The position numbers and the translations under genes are program-made. This document shows positions 1-7,950 of a stretch of 64,000 bases of DNA, in pieces (position 1 is the first letter of the stretch; each line of letters opens with the position of its first letter). Below the pieces are notes generated by a model that had not been told where the DNA came from, did not search any database, and was given only the letters and a program-made list of their open reading frames with translations. Source of the stretch: Methylotenera_A sp040387035 (GTDB lineage: Bacteria; Pseudomonadota; Gammaproteobacteria; Burkholderiales; Methylophilaceae); NCBI GenBank assembly GCA_040387035.1, contig JAZKEN010000038.1:32372-96371 (forward strand), given 5' to 3'.

Positions 1-379
1 TCTGCGGTGCGCGGCGGCGTAGTACGGCCTTGATGCGGGCATTGAGCTCACGTGGGCTAAATGGCTTGGTGACGTAATCGTCTGCGCCCACTTCCAGGCC
101 ACGCACTTTATCGTATTCATCGCCCCTTGCGGTAAGCATGATAATCGGGATGGCTTTTGTCAGATTGTCTGACTTTAAGCGGCGCGCGTATTCAATACCA
201 CTCATACCAGGCAACATCCAGTCCAACAAAATTAAGTCTGGCATGGTTTCGCGAAGTAATTCTTGTGCATGCTCAACAGATAAAGCGCGCAGCGCATTGT
301 GCCCAGCTTGGGTAATGTTCAATGCCAGCAGTTCTTGTATCGCTGGTTCGTCTTCTATCACTAAAATATTTGCTGGCAT
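1..379 (-). CDS. phoB: Phosphate regulon response regulator PhoB (N-terminal part, cut by window edge)
   Basis: This is the receiver domain of an OmpR/PhoB-family response regulator, which would activate phosphate-starvation genes after phosphorylation by PhoR. About 126 codons are present; the DNA-binding winged helix lies beyond base 1. Visible marks are the acidic pair after MPANILVIEDEP, the phosphoacceptor Asp in LILLDWMLPGMSG, the switch Thr in IIMLTARG and the Lys in DDYVTKPFSPREL. The run from DKVRGLEVGADDYVTKPF to ARIKAVLRRR is typical of PhoB rather than of generic OmpR regulators. A Pho box lies upstream, which fits autoregulation. The specific name is a family-level judgement. Confidence 0.88.
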   Translation of the reverse strand, partial: MPANILVIEDEPAIQELLALNITQAGHNALRALSVEHAQELLRETMPDLILLDWMLPGMSGIEYARRLKSDNLTKAIPIIMLTARGDEYDKVRGLEVGADDYVTKPFSPRELNARIKAVLRRRAPQ

Positions 380-450
380 TCGTTAGTTCCAATCACACTT
401 GATGAATTAATGATGTTAATCACAGGTATTTCAATAACGACGCTATTTTG

Positions 451-479
451 TGACTTTAATATGACATATTAATGACAAA
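451..479 (-). promoter_or_regulatory. Pho box upstream of phoB
   Basis: On the minus strand the bases TTGTCATTAATATGTCAT match 15 of 18 positions of the classical Pho box, which is two TGTCAT repeats with an 11-base period. A third, weaker half-site (GTCA) follows at the same period: TGAC on the plus strand starts at 451, 462 and 473. The site is about 75-100 bases upstream of the phoB start, where PhoB would replace the -35 element and activate its own operon. Confidence 0.72.
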
Positions 480-537
480 TTTTAAATGTTTTTTTGACGG
501 CAGTTAGCTTGGCTAATGCTTTTAGGCTCAGCAATAA

Positions 538-566
538 TTGCCATTTTTACAATTTTGTAACATGAT
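538..566 (+). promoter_or_regulatory. Possible sigma-70 promoter of the MFS transporter
   Basis: TTGCCA at 538-543 and CATGAT at 561-566 are separated by 17 bases, which would start transcription near 573, about 65 bases before the chosen start codon. The -10 box matches only four of six consensus positions, so this is a weak call. Confidence 0.28.
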
Positions 567-638
567 GGTAGCTAAGTCAGTTTGAGTTTGGCTAGTGTAC
601 AGCCGGCTATTTTTTTGCGCATTTTTTCTGGGGTCAGC

Positions 639-2464
639 ATGGCAGATTTTTTATCAAAAGAACACATTACCGCAAACGCAAACTTTAACCGCTGGTTGGT
701 GCCGCCGGCCGCGCTGGCTGTACATCTGTCGATTGGAATGGCTTACGGGTTCAGTGTGTTCTGGAAGCCGCTAGGTAATGCGCTGATGGGCGAAGACGGC
801 AAGCCTTTAGCCACTTGTGCCGCAGGTGCTGCCAATTTCAGTGAAAAGCTGGCTGGCACCGCAAAAGCCCTGTTTGCCACCGATTGCAATTGGACGCAGT
901 TTGACTTGGGCTGGATGTATACCTTGTTTTTTGTACTATTGGGTTGCTCTGCGGCACTGTGGGGTGGCTGGTTAGAGCGTGCAGGCCCACGCAAGGCGGG
1001 TCTGGTATCCACGTTATGCTGGTGCGGCGGCTTGCTGATTTCGGCTTATGGGGTTTATACGCATCAATTATGGTTAATGTGGCTGGGTAGCGGCGTCATT
1101 GGCGGCATTGGTTTGGGCTTGGGCTATATCTCACCCGTTTCTACCTTGATTAAATGGTTTCCCGACAGGCGCGGCATGGCTACCGGTATGGCGATTATGG
1201 GTTTTGGCGGTGGCGCCATGATCGGGTCGCCCTTAGCCACCAAATTGATGGCCTATTTTGCCAGCGCAGGCAGTGTGGGCGTATGGCAAACTTTTGTGGT
1301 GCTAGCCGCGATTTATACCGTGTTTATGTTGTGCGGCAGCCTGGGTTACCGCGTGCCGCCAACAGGCTGGAAGCCAGCAAACTGGACGCCGCCCGCCACG
1401 CAGAATAACACCATGATCGCCAGCCGCCATGTGCATTTGAATAAAGCCCATAAAACCCCTCAATTCTGGCTATTGTGGATTGTGCTGTGCATGAATGTTT
1501 CGGCAGGGATTGGCATCATCGGTGCCGCAGCCCCAATGCTGCAAGAGACATTTGGCGGTGCGCTGATTAATCAGCCGGGTGTGGGCTTTGCTGACATTAA
1601 AAAAGATGAGGCCATGACAGCGGCTGCTGCTGCCGTAGGCGCAGGCTTTGTAGGCCTGATCTCATTATTTAATATCTTTGGCCGGATTGGCTGGGCAAGC
1701 TCTTCGGANNNNNNNNNNNNNNNNNNNNNNNNNNNNNNNNNNNNNNNNNNNNNNNNNNNNNNNNNNNNNNNNNNNNNNNNNNNNNNNNNNNNNNNNNNNN
1801 NNNNNNNNGCCTGATCTCATTATTTAATATCTTTGGCCGGATTGGCTGGGCAAGCTCTTCGGATAAGTTAGGCCGCAAGCGTACCTATTTTATATTTTTT
1901 ACGCTGGGGGCCATTTTGTATTGCAGTGCCACCTATCTGGCTGGCTTAAAATCATTGGCCTTGTTTGTCGCCAGCTTTTGTGTGATTGCATCGATGTATG
2001 GCGGTGGGTTTGCCACGATTCCGGCTTATCTGGCCGATATGTTCGGTACGCAGTTCGTAGGTGCGATTCATGGGCGTTTACTTACGGCTTGGTCTACAGC
2101 AGGTATTCTAGGGCCAGTGGTGGTGAACTACATGCACGATACGCGCCTGGAGGCGGGCGTGCCATTTGACCAGATCTACGCGCCTATTTTTGTGGTGTTG
2201 GCAGGTTTGCTGGTTGTCGGGTTTATTGCCAACCTATTAGTCAGGCCAGTAGCGGCTCATTATTTTATGACCGATGCCGAATTAGAAGCAGAACGCAAAA
2301 TGGCGCATGAGAAATCCCTGCAAAATGGTGTGGTTAAAACGGCAGCTGAGAATAATCACCAACAACATCCTTTGCTGGTAAAGCTGGCATGGGCGGCGGT
2401 GTTGATTCCAATTAGCTACGGTGTTTGGAGCACAGTGCAAAAAGCCTGGGCTTTGTTTTCGTGA
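639..2464 (+). CDS. OFA-family MFS transporter (oxalate/formate antiporter-like), interrupted by an assembly gap
   Basis: This is a twelve-helix major facilitator of the oxalate:formate antiporter family, an inner-membrane carrier probably for a small monocarboxylate; the substrate is not readable from sequence. Family marks include FNRWLVPPAALAVHLSIGMAYGFS-like text at the N-terminus, GWLERAGPRKAG after helix 2, and KWFPDRRGMATGMAIMGFGGGA in the middle. The ATG at 639 is preferred over TTG 582 because GGGG at 630-633 makes a ribosome site. The reading frame is lost at the N gap, but removing the gap and one copy of the flanking 55-base duplication (155 bases in all) rejoins the two halves in frame. 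That gives about 556 residues, the normal family length. The gene is therefore probably intact in the organism. Confidence 0.85.
1654..1708 (+). repeat. 55-base direct duplication flanking the gap (left copy)
   Basis: The copy runs from GCCTGATCTC to AGCTCTTCGGA and ends exactly where the N run begins. The right copy at 1809-1863 begins exactly where the N run ends. This is best explained as an unmerged contig overlap, not a biological repeat. Confidence 0.95.
1709..1808. other. Assembly gap of exactly 100 N
   Basis: There are one hundred N characters, a conventional scaffold gap of unknown size. The 55 bases before it (1654-1708) are identical to the 55 bases after it (1809-1863), so the true gap is probably negative: the contig ends overlap. 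Confidence 0.97.
1809..1863 (+). repeat. 55-base direct duplication flanking the gap (right copy)
   Basis: Identical to 1654-1708. Collapsing the two copies restores the transporter frame: the offset of 155 bases is 2 modulo 3, exactly the frame difference between the upstream and downstream halves. Confidence 0.95.
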
Positions 2465-2568
2465 TTGCATTTGGTTTAACGTGCGAAAGTGAATTCATCA
2501 GAACACTGACGATTTGTGTCACTCAACTTAAGGTAAAATAGACGTTTTAGGCATATATAGAGATTCAA

Positions 2569-3018
2569 TTGGACAAAATTCAAATCAATTTAGACGGCGC
2601 TGGCAAAAAAGTGGGCATCGTATTGTCGCGTTTTAACAGCAATATCGGCGATGGTTTATTAGACGCTTGCTATGCGGAGCTTTTAAAATTAGGTGTGGCG
2701 GCAGCAGATATCCGCATCGCTACCGTAGCGGGTGCATTAGAAACACCACTGATTTTGCAGCATATGGCATTAAGCGAGCGTTATGATGCGCTGATTGCGT
2801 TGGGTGCCATTATCCGTGGTGAAACCTATCACTTTGAAGTGGTTGCAAACGAGTCAGCACGCGGCATTTCAGAGGTTCAGCTAAACACTGGTATCCCTGT
2901 TGCAAACGCTGTTTTAACCACCGAAGATGACGATCAGGCCTTGGCGCGTATGCATATCAAGGGTGCAGAAGCAGCACAAGTCGCTATTGAAATGGCTAAT
3001 TTGGTGCGCGCGCTATGA
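2569..3018 (+). CDS. ribH: 6,7-dimethyl-8-ribityllumazine synthase
   Basis: This is the penultimate enzyme of riboflavin synthesis. It condenses 5-amino-6-ribitylaminouracil with 3,4-dihydroxy-2-butanone 4-phosphate, in a cytosolic pentamer or icosahedral shell. The 149 residues show the family text VLSRFNSNIGDGLLDA near residue 20, VAGALETPLILQ, ALGAIIRGETYHFEVVANE (with the catalytic His) and PVANAVLTTED. The start is TTG at 2569, because no suitable ATG precedes the conserved N-terminus; an AGAG at about 2560 is a modest ribosome site. It overlaps nusB by four bases, the usual coupled ribH-nusB arrangement. Confidence 0.95.
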   Translation: MDKIQINLDGAGKKVGIVLSRFNSNIGDGLLDACYAELLKLGVAAADIRIATVAGALETPLILQHMALSERYDALIALGAIIRGETYHFEVVANESARGISEVQLNTGIPVANAVLTTEDDDQALARMHIKGAEAAQVAIEMANLVRAL

Positions 3019-3527
3019 TTATTCCAAACGGGATTATTCCAAAAGCCGACGCAATAGACGCTACGAAAACAGAGGCGCCGGTTAAGCCTGCTAAAAAAGT
3101 GAAAACCAGCCAGAACCGCCGCAAATCGCGCGAGCTGGTACTGAAGGCCGTTTACCGTGGCATGATTAATGCTTCTGAACTAAAGCAAATCATTGCAGAT
3201 GCTAAAGAAGACCCGGAATATGCAAAAGCGGATGAGGCCTATTTTAAGCATTTGCTAGAAGGTGTAAGTTCTAAAATTAGTGAGCTAGATAGCCAGGTTG
3301 CCGCATTCATTGATCGAAAAATAGAAGAATTAAGCCCGGTAGAACATGCCATTTTACGTATTTCTTCGTTTGAATTGATGTTTGATATGACGATTCCTTA
3401 TCGCGTTGCGATTAATGAAGGCGTTGAGCTAGCTAAGCTTTATGGTGGCGCAGACGGACATAAATACATTAACGGTGTGTTGGACAAAGTGGCAGCAGCG
3501 GTTAGGCCACAGGAATTCAGGCGTTAA
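3015..3527 (+). CDS. nusB: Transcription antitermination factor NusB
   Basis: NusB binds boxA RNA with NusE (S10) and takes part in rRNA antitermination. The protein has 170 residues. It has a Lys-rich N-terminal extension of about 33 residues, then the NusB fold from RRKSRELVLKAVYRGM through LSPVEHAILRISSFEL to YRVAINEGVELAKLYGGADGH-like text and INGVLDKVA near the end. The extension is longer than in E. coli NusB (139 residues). Translation is coupled to ribH through the ATGA overlap. Confidence 0.95.
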   Translation: MIIPNGIIPKADAIDATKTEAPVKPAKKVKTSQNRRKSRELVLKAVYRGMINASELKQIIADAKEDPEYAKADEAYFKHLLEGVSSKISELDSQVAAFIDRKIEELSPVEHAILRISSFELMFDMTIPYRVAINEGVELAKLYGGADGHKYINGVLDKVAAAVRPQEFRR

Positions 3528-3693
3528 TATATTCTGTTTAGCTTGCTGGCCAACATGTTTTTAGAAACCTCTCCGTAAGGGATCTTATTTAGCCTTTCTT
3601 TGTTTGCATTAAATTTAATTGCACAAAAAATTAAAGCAGTTTTAAAGTTGTTCATTATCAGACAGCTTTTCATCATTGCCGAAAGGTTAACGT

Positions 3694-6222
3694 TTGCAGA
3701 AATTGCACTGGAAATCAGACTGGCTTTTAGCCAGTACACTATCACTTGCCTTTTTATTAGCAAGCGGTGGTAGCGTTCTGCAAAGCCTGGAGCGCAAAGC
3801 CTATGATTTCGGTGTCAATGCCTCAACGCGCGATGCTGGCGATAAAATCGCGATTATCGCGATAGATGATGAAAGTATCGCGAATATTGGCCGCTGGCCA
3901 TGGTCGCGCGATATTCAAGCCAAAATGCTGGATACATTGGCAGCAGCCAAGCCAAAAGTCATCGGCAATACCATTTTTTTTTTAGAGCCTCAAATCGACC
4001 CTGGCCTAGGTTATATCAATAAAATCGCCGATTTTGTAGCCAACTCTAATATTAGCAATTCAGCACCGCAGCTCAATGCCTTGATACTGGAAGCACAAAC
4101 GCAGCTAAATACCGATGCGACTTTAGCGGCCAGCATTAAAGCCGCAAATAATGTAGTGTTGGCTATGCCGTTTGTGATTGGTGAGCCGCTTGGCAACCCA
4201 GATGCGCCTTTTCCAGCCTATATTGCCAACAATCAATTAAGCCATATTGCTGGTGATGCGCAGGATGGCATGCCGCTTATCCCTGCCAATGCTGCGTTTT
4301 TGCCCATACCTGTCATTGCCGAATCTGCACTATCCATTGGGCATTTAAATGCCAGCCCGGATATCGATGGCGCGATACGTGCAGAGCCGCTGGTATTAAA
4401 TTATTACCGCCAATACTACCCATCAGTGGCTTTGCAGGTTGCGGCTAAATATTTAAATCTATCGACTAGCGATATCGCCTTGCAACTGGATGATAATGGT
4501 CATTCGGGCGTGACCCTAGGCAGGTTGAAAATCGCAACCAATCGCGCTTTGCAGATGAATACCTACTTTTACGCCGGCCAGGCCAATCAACCGGCGTTTA
4601 GCATTGATTCATTCTATGACGTTCTCACAGGCAAGATTTCTGCCGAAAAATATGCAGGCAAGATTGTATTAATCGGTGCAACAGCCAATGGCGTCGGCGA
4701 TAGTTTCGTGACGCCCATATCCGCTGATATGAAGCCGATTGAGACGCTGGCTCATTCTGTTGCCAGTATTTTGAATGAGGACTTTTACATCTCACCCAGC
4801 TGGGCCATTTGGGTGGAATTAGCCATCTGGTTGCTGGTTGCCGCCTATTTGATATTGCTGTTTCCGCGCTTAAAAGCGAGCCATGCGGGTTTGCTTACAT
4901 TGGGCTTGCTACTGGTTTTGCTTGCCACGCATTATGTGCTGATGACGCAAAAAGGCTGGTGGTTACAATTGATGATGCCATCGGCGCTGCTGCTGATTGG
5001 CCATGCGGCATTAACCACCAAGCGCTACTTGATGACAGAAAAAGGTAAGGAAAAATCAGATGCGGATTCTGCCGAAAGCAATCGTAATTTAGCGCTGATG
5101 TTTCAAAGCCAGGGCCAGCTGGATATGGCGTTTGACCGATTCAGAAAATGCCCGGTGGATGGCGCTGTGATGGATGGCTTATATAGTTTGGGCCTGGATT
5201 TTGAGCGCAAACGCCAATTTAATAAGGCAGAGGCGGTGTTTAATTATATGGCCAGCTTTGAACCCGATTACAAAGACCTGGCACAACGAATCTCACGTTC
5301 CAAGCAAATGGCAGAAACCGTGATATTTGGCAGCAGTAGCGGGCGCAGCAATGAAAGCACCTTGGTGCTGGGTAATGAAGCGATCGAAAAGCCCATGTTA
5401 GGCCGTTATCGCGTTGAAAAGGAGCTGGGTAAAGGCGCGATGGGTGTGGTGTACTTGGGGCGCGACCCTAAGATTAGCCGCATAGTGGCCATTAAAACCA
5501 TGGCGCTTTCGAATGCCTTTGATGCGGATGAGCTAGCCGATGTAAAAGCGCGCTTCTTTCGGGAGGCGGAAACGGCGGGCCGCCTGAATCACCCCAATAT
5601 CGTGACCATTTACGATGCGGGCGAAGAGCACGACCTGGCCTATATTGCGATGGAGTTTTTAAAAGGCGAAGATTTAATGCCGCACACCAAAGCCGATCAT
5701 TTGCTGCCGGTTTCGCAAGTGCTAGAAATCATGATCAAAGTGGCCGATGCACTAGATTACGCCCATGCCAGCCATGTGGTGCATCGCGATATCAAGCCTG
5801 CTAATATCATGGTTGAATTAGATAGCGGCGCGGTAAAAGTAACCGATTTTGGCATCGCACGTATTACGGATGCCTCTAAAACCAAGACCGGCATAGTGTT
5901 AGGCACCCCCAGCTATATGTCGCCAGAGCAATTGTCGGGTAAAAAAATCGACGGTAGGTCTGATTTGTTTTCATTGGGTGTTACGCTGTATTCTTTATTA
6001 ACGGGTGAGCTGCCTTTTGCGGCCGATTCAATGGCGGCGCTGATGTATAAAATCGCCAATGAACCGCATGCGGATATTCGGCAAATCAACCCGGCTTTAA
6101 CAGAAGATTTGGCGATGCTGGTCAATAAATTGCTGGAAAAAAATATGGAAAATCGTTATCAAACGGGCAGGCAAGTGGCAGAGGATTTAAGGAAATGTCT
6201 TATCAAGGTTGTTAAAGCATGA
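3694..6222 (+). CDS. CHASE2-domain transmembrane serine/threonine protein kinase
   Basis: This is a membrane receptor kinase of 842 residues. The N-terminal helix (about 9-28) is followed by an extracytoplasmic CHASE2 sensor domain (about 35-355, with IIAIDDESIANIGRWPWSRD), then three helices (about 370-440), a short TPR-like linker (480-560) and a Hanks-type kinase domain (about 570-838). Catalytic residues are present: glycine loop LGKGAMGVVYLG, Lys601 in AIKTM, HRD at 697-699 in HRDIKPANIM, and DFG starting at Asp718, followed by GTPSYMSPEQ. The start is TTG 3694 with AAGG seven bases upstream. It overlaps the phosphatase gene by four bases, so the two are co-translated. The signal sensed is unknown. 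Confidence 0.93.
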   Translation: MQKLHWKSDWLLASTLSLAFLLASGGSVLQSLERKAYDFGVNASTRDAGDKIAIIAIDDESIANIGRWPWSRDIQAKMLDTLAAAKPKVIGNTIFFLEPQIDPGLGYINKIADFVANSNISNSAPQLNALILEAQTQLNTDATLAASIKAANNVVLAMPFVIGEPLGNPDAPFPAYIANNQLSHIAGDAQDGMPLIPANAAFLPIPVIAESALSIGHLNASPDIDGAIRAEPLVLNYYRQYYPSVALQVAAKYLNLSTSDIALQLDDNGHSGVTLGRLKIATNRALQMNTYFYAGQANQPAFSIDSFYDVLTGKISAEKYAGKIVLIGATANGVGDSFVTPISADMKPIETLAHSVASILNEDFYISPSWAIWVELAIWLLVAAYLILLFPRLKASHAGLLTLGLLLVLLATHYVLMTQKGWWLQLMMPSALLLIGHAALTTKRYLMTEKGKEKSDADSAESNRNLALMFQSQGQLDMAFDRFRKCPVDGAVMDGLYSLGLDFERKRQFNKAEAVFNYMASFEPDYKDLAQRISRSKQMAETVIFGSSSGRSNESTLVLGNEAIEKPMLGRYRVEKELGKGAMGVVYLGRDPKISRIVAIKTMALSNAFDADELADVKARFFREAETAGRLNHPNIVTIYDAGEEHDLAYIAMEFLKGEDLMPHTKADHLLPVSQVLEIMIKVADALDYAHASHVVHRDIKPANIMVELDSGAVKVTDFGIARITDASKTKTGIVLGTPSYMSPEQLSGKKIDGRSDLFSLGVTLYSLLTGELPFAADSMAALMYKIANEPHADIRQINPALTEDLAMLVNKLLEKNMENRYQTGRQVAEDLRKCLIKVVKA

Positions 6223-7049
6223 ACGTAGAAGAGGCGATTAGTGTGGCCCGGTTAACAGACGTGGGCTTGCATCGCGATCATAATGAAGATGCAGTCGCCA
6301 GTGATTTATCCATAGGCTTGCTGGTGCTTGCAGATGGTATGGGTGGCTACAAGGCAGGCGAGGTGGCCAGTGAAATTGCGGTACTTACCTTAACCGCAGA
6401 AATCACCGATGCCATGCGGCGCAAGACTGCACCGCGGTTTTTGCCTGGCTTGCTGCCAGAGGCGCAAATGCTGATACACGCCGTGGAGCGTGCAAATGCG
6501 ACTATTTACCAAATATCGCAAGAGCAGCCGCAGTGTGCTGGCATGGGCACCACCTTGGTTGTGGGTATTTTTACGGATAATAAGTTGGTGGTAGGGCATA
6601 TTGGTGATTCACGCATGTACCGTTTGCGCAATCTATCATTTACGCAACTCACCGAAGACCACTCGCTATTGCAAGAGCAATTAAACGCTGGCTTAATTAC
6701 TCCGCAGCAAGCAAAAGTGTCTTTGAATAAAAACCTGGTCACGCGCGCCCTGGGCATTGATGAAGAAGTGGATTTAGAAGTGCAGGAGTTCGCGGTAGAA
6801 GTGGATGATGTTTATTTGTTATGCTCCGATGGCCTAACGGACTTGGTAGAAGACGATATGATCAGCCAGATACTGATTGACGCAAATGGCGATATAGAGC
6901 TTGCCGCCACGCGTCTGGTGCGTACTGCCAATGAGCACGGCGGCAAGGATAATATTTCCGTGGTGATTGCTGTCGTGAACAAACCATTTGTGTTGGAAGG
7001 CGGTTGGGTGAAGAGTCTATTTACTAAAACAAAAAAATCAAAACAGTAA
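6219..7049 (+). CDS. PP2C-family serine/threonine protein phosphatase
   Basis: This is a Stp1/PrpC-type metal-dependent phosphatase of 276 residues, expected to reverse phosphorylation by the adjacent kinase. The metal-binding motifs are in order: LTDVGLHRDHNEDA, LVLADGMGGYKAGEVASE, GHIGDSRMYRL, LLCSDGLTDLVEDD and GGKDNISVVIA. The C-terminus ends in a basic tail (KSLFTKTKKSKQ) with no clear membrane helix. The ATG overlaps the kinase stop (ATGA), strong evidence for a coupled kinase-phosphatase pair. Confidence 0.95.
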   Translation: MNVEEAISVARLTDVGLHRDHNEDAVASDLSIGLLVLADGMGGYKAGEVASEIAVLTLTAEITDAMRRKTAPRFLPGLLPEAQMLIHAVERANATIYQISQEQPQCAGMGTTLVVGIFTDNKLVVGHIGDSRMYRLRNLSFTQLTEDHSLLQEQLNAGLITPQQAKVSLNKNLVTRALGIDEEVDLEVQEFAVEVDDVYLLCSDGLTDLVEDDMISQILIDANGDIELAATRLVRTANEHGGKDNISVVIAVVNKPFVLEGGWVKSLFTKTKKSKQ

Positions 7050-7143
7050 ATTTTTGTAAAGTACATTAAAATGTTGTGCGCATGCTAACTTTAAGAAAAT
7101 CTTGTTAGACACTATTTTAGTTAGTTAATATTTGAGGGTCATT

Positions 7144-7899
7144 ATGGCAAAGTTACATTTTTTATTAGATGGCAACCCGATGGGTGAATTTGAGCTAGAC
7201 AAAGAACGCATGACGATAGGGCGCAGGCCAAGCAACCAGATCCATATTGACAACCTGGCTGTCAGCGGCGTGCATGCCGTGATTGTGACCATTGGCAATG
7301 ACTCTTTCCTGGAAGATTTAAACAGCACCAACGGCACCATGGTTAATGGCAAAGTCATTAAAAAACATGTGTTGCAACATCAAGATGTGATCGAGTTTGG
7401 TAAGTACCAGCTTAAATACCTAAATGAAAACCATACTTCTATGGCAGGCGATGGTTTTGAAAAAACCATGATGATTCTGCCTAAACAAGAGCCTGTAACC
7501 GCTCAGAAATCGGCGCAATCACAAACGGATGAGGCTGAAACAGCCGCAAATGATGAAGCCCATTTAACAGCAGAAAGTTTGCCGGAAGCGGTGGAAGCCG
7601 AAGAAGCGGTAGAAGATGTTGGCCCAGCAGCCGTTGAAAGTATTGGCCGTCTGCTGGTGATTACCGGCAATAATTCAGGGCGTGAATTGGTGCTTAATAA
7701 AACCATGACTACGCTTGGAAAACCCGGATCGCAAGTGGCCGTGATTACCAAAAGGCCGCATGGCTACTTTATTACCCATGTTGGCGGCAATAATCATCCT
7801 GTGGTCAATGGTTTGCAGATTGGTGTGCAGGCGCATGCTTTGAATGACCAGGATATTATAGAATTGGCGGGCACTAAAATGGAGTTTCATCTAGCCTAG
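7144..7899 (+). CDS. FHA-domain protein with two FHA modules
   Basis: This is a phosphothreonine-recognition protein of 251 residues, probably the reader in the kinase/phosphatase circuit. The N-terminal FHA domain (about 4-92) is canonical: MTIGRRPSNQIHI, NLAVSGVHA and LNSTNGTMVNG carry the conserved Arg, Ser-x-x-His and Asn residues. A linker rich in Glu and Ala (about 110-160) leads to a second, degenerate FHA-like domain (about 163-250). There NKTMTTLGKPGSQV and NNHPVVNGLQIG keep the pattern but not the key Arg and Ser-His. ATG 7144 is preceded by GAGGGT at 7134-7139. It lies 94 bases after the phosphatase and may have its own promoter. Confidence 0.9.
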   Translation: MAKLHFLLDGNPMGEFELDKERMTIGRRPSNQIHIDNLAVSGVHAVIVTIGNDSFLEDLNSTNGTMVNGKVIKKHVLQHQDVIEFGKYQLKYLNENHTSMAGDGFEKTMMILPKQEPVTAQKSAQSQTDEAETAANDEAHLTAESLPEAVEAEEAVEDVGPAAVESIGRLLVITGNNSGRELVLNKTMTTLGKPGSQVAVITKRPHGYFITHVGGNNHPVVNGLQIGVQAHALNDQDIIELAGTKMEFHLA

Positions 7900-7950
7900 C
7901 GCTGGATTGAACCGTACCAGATTCAATGATGCTTCTTGACTGCTTAAATT

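Noticed and set aside
582..638. TTG 582 as start of the MFS transporter
   Set aside because: ATG 639 has a GGGG ribosome site and starts just before the conserved N-terminus; the extra 19 residues look unrelated to the family.
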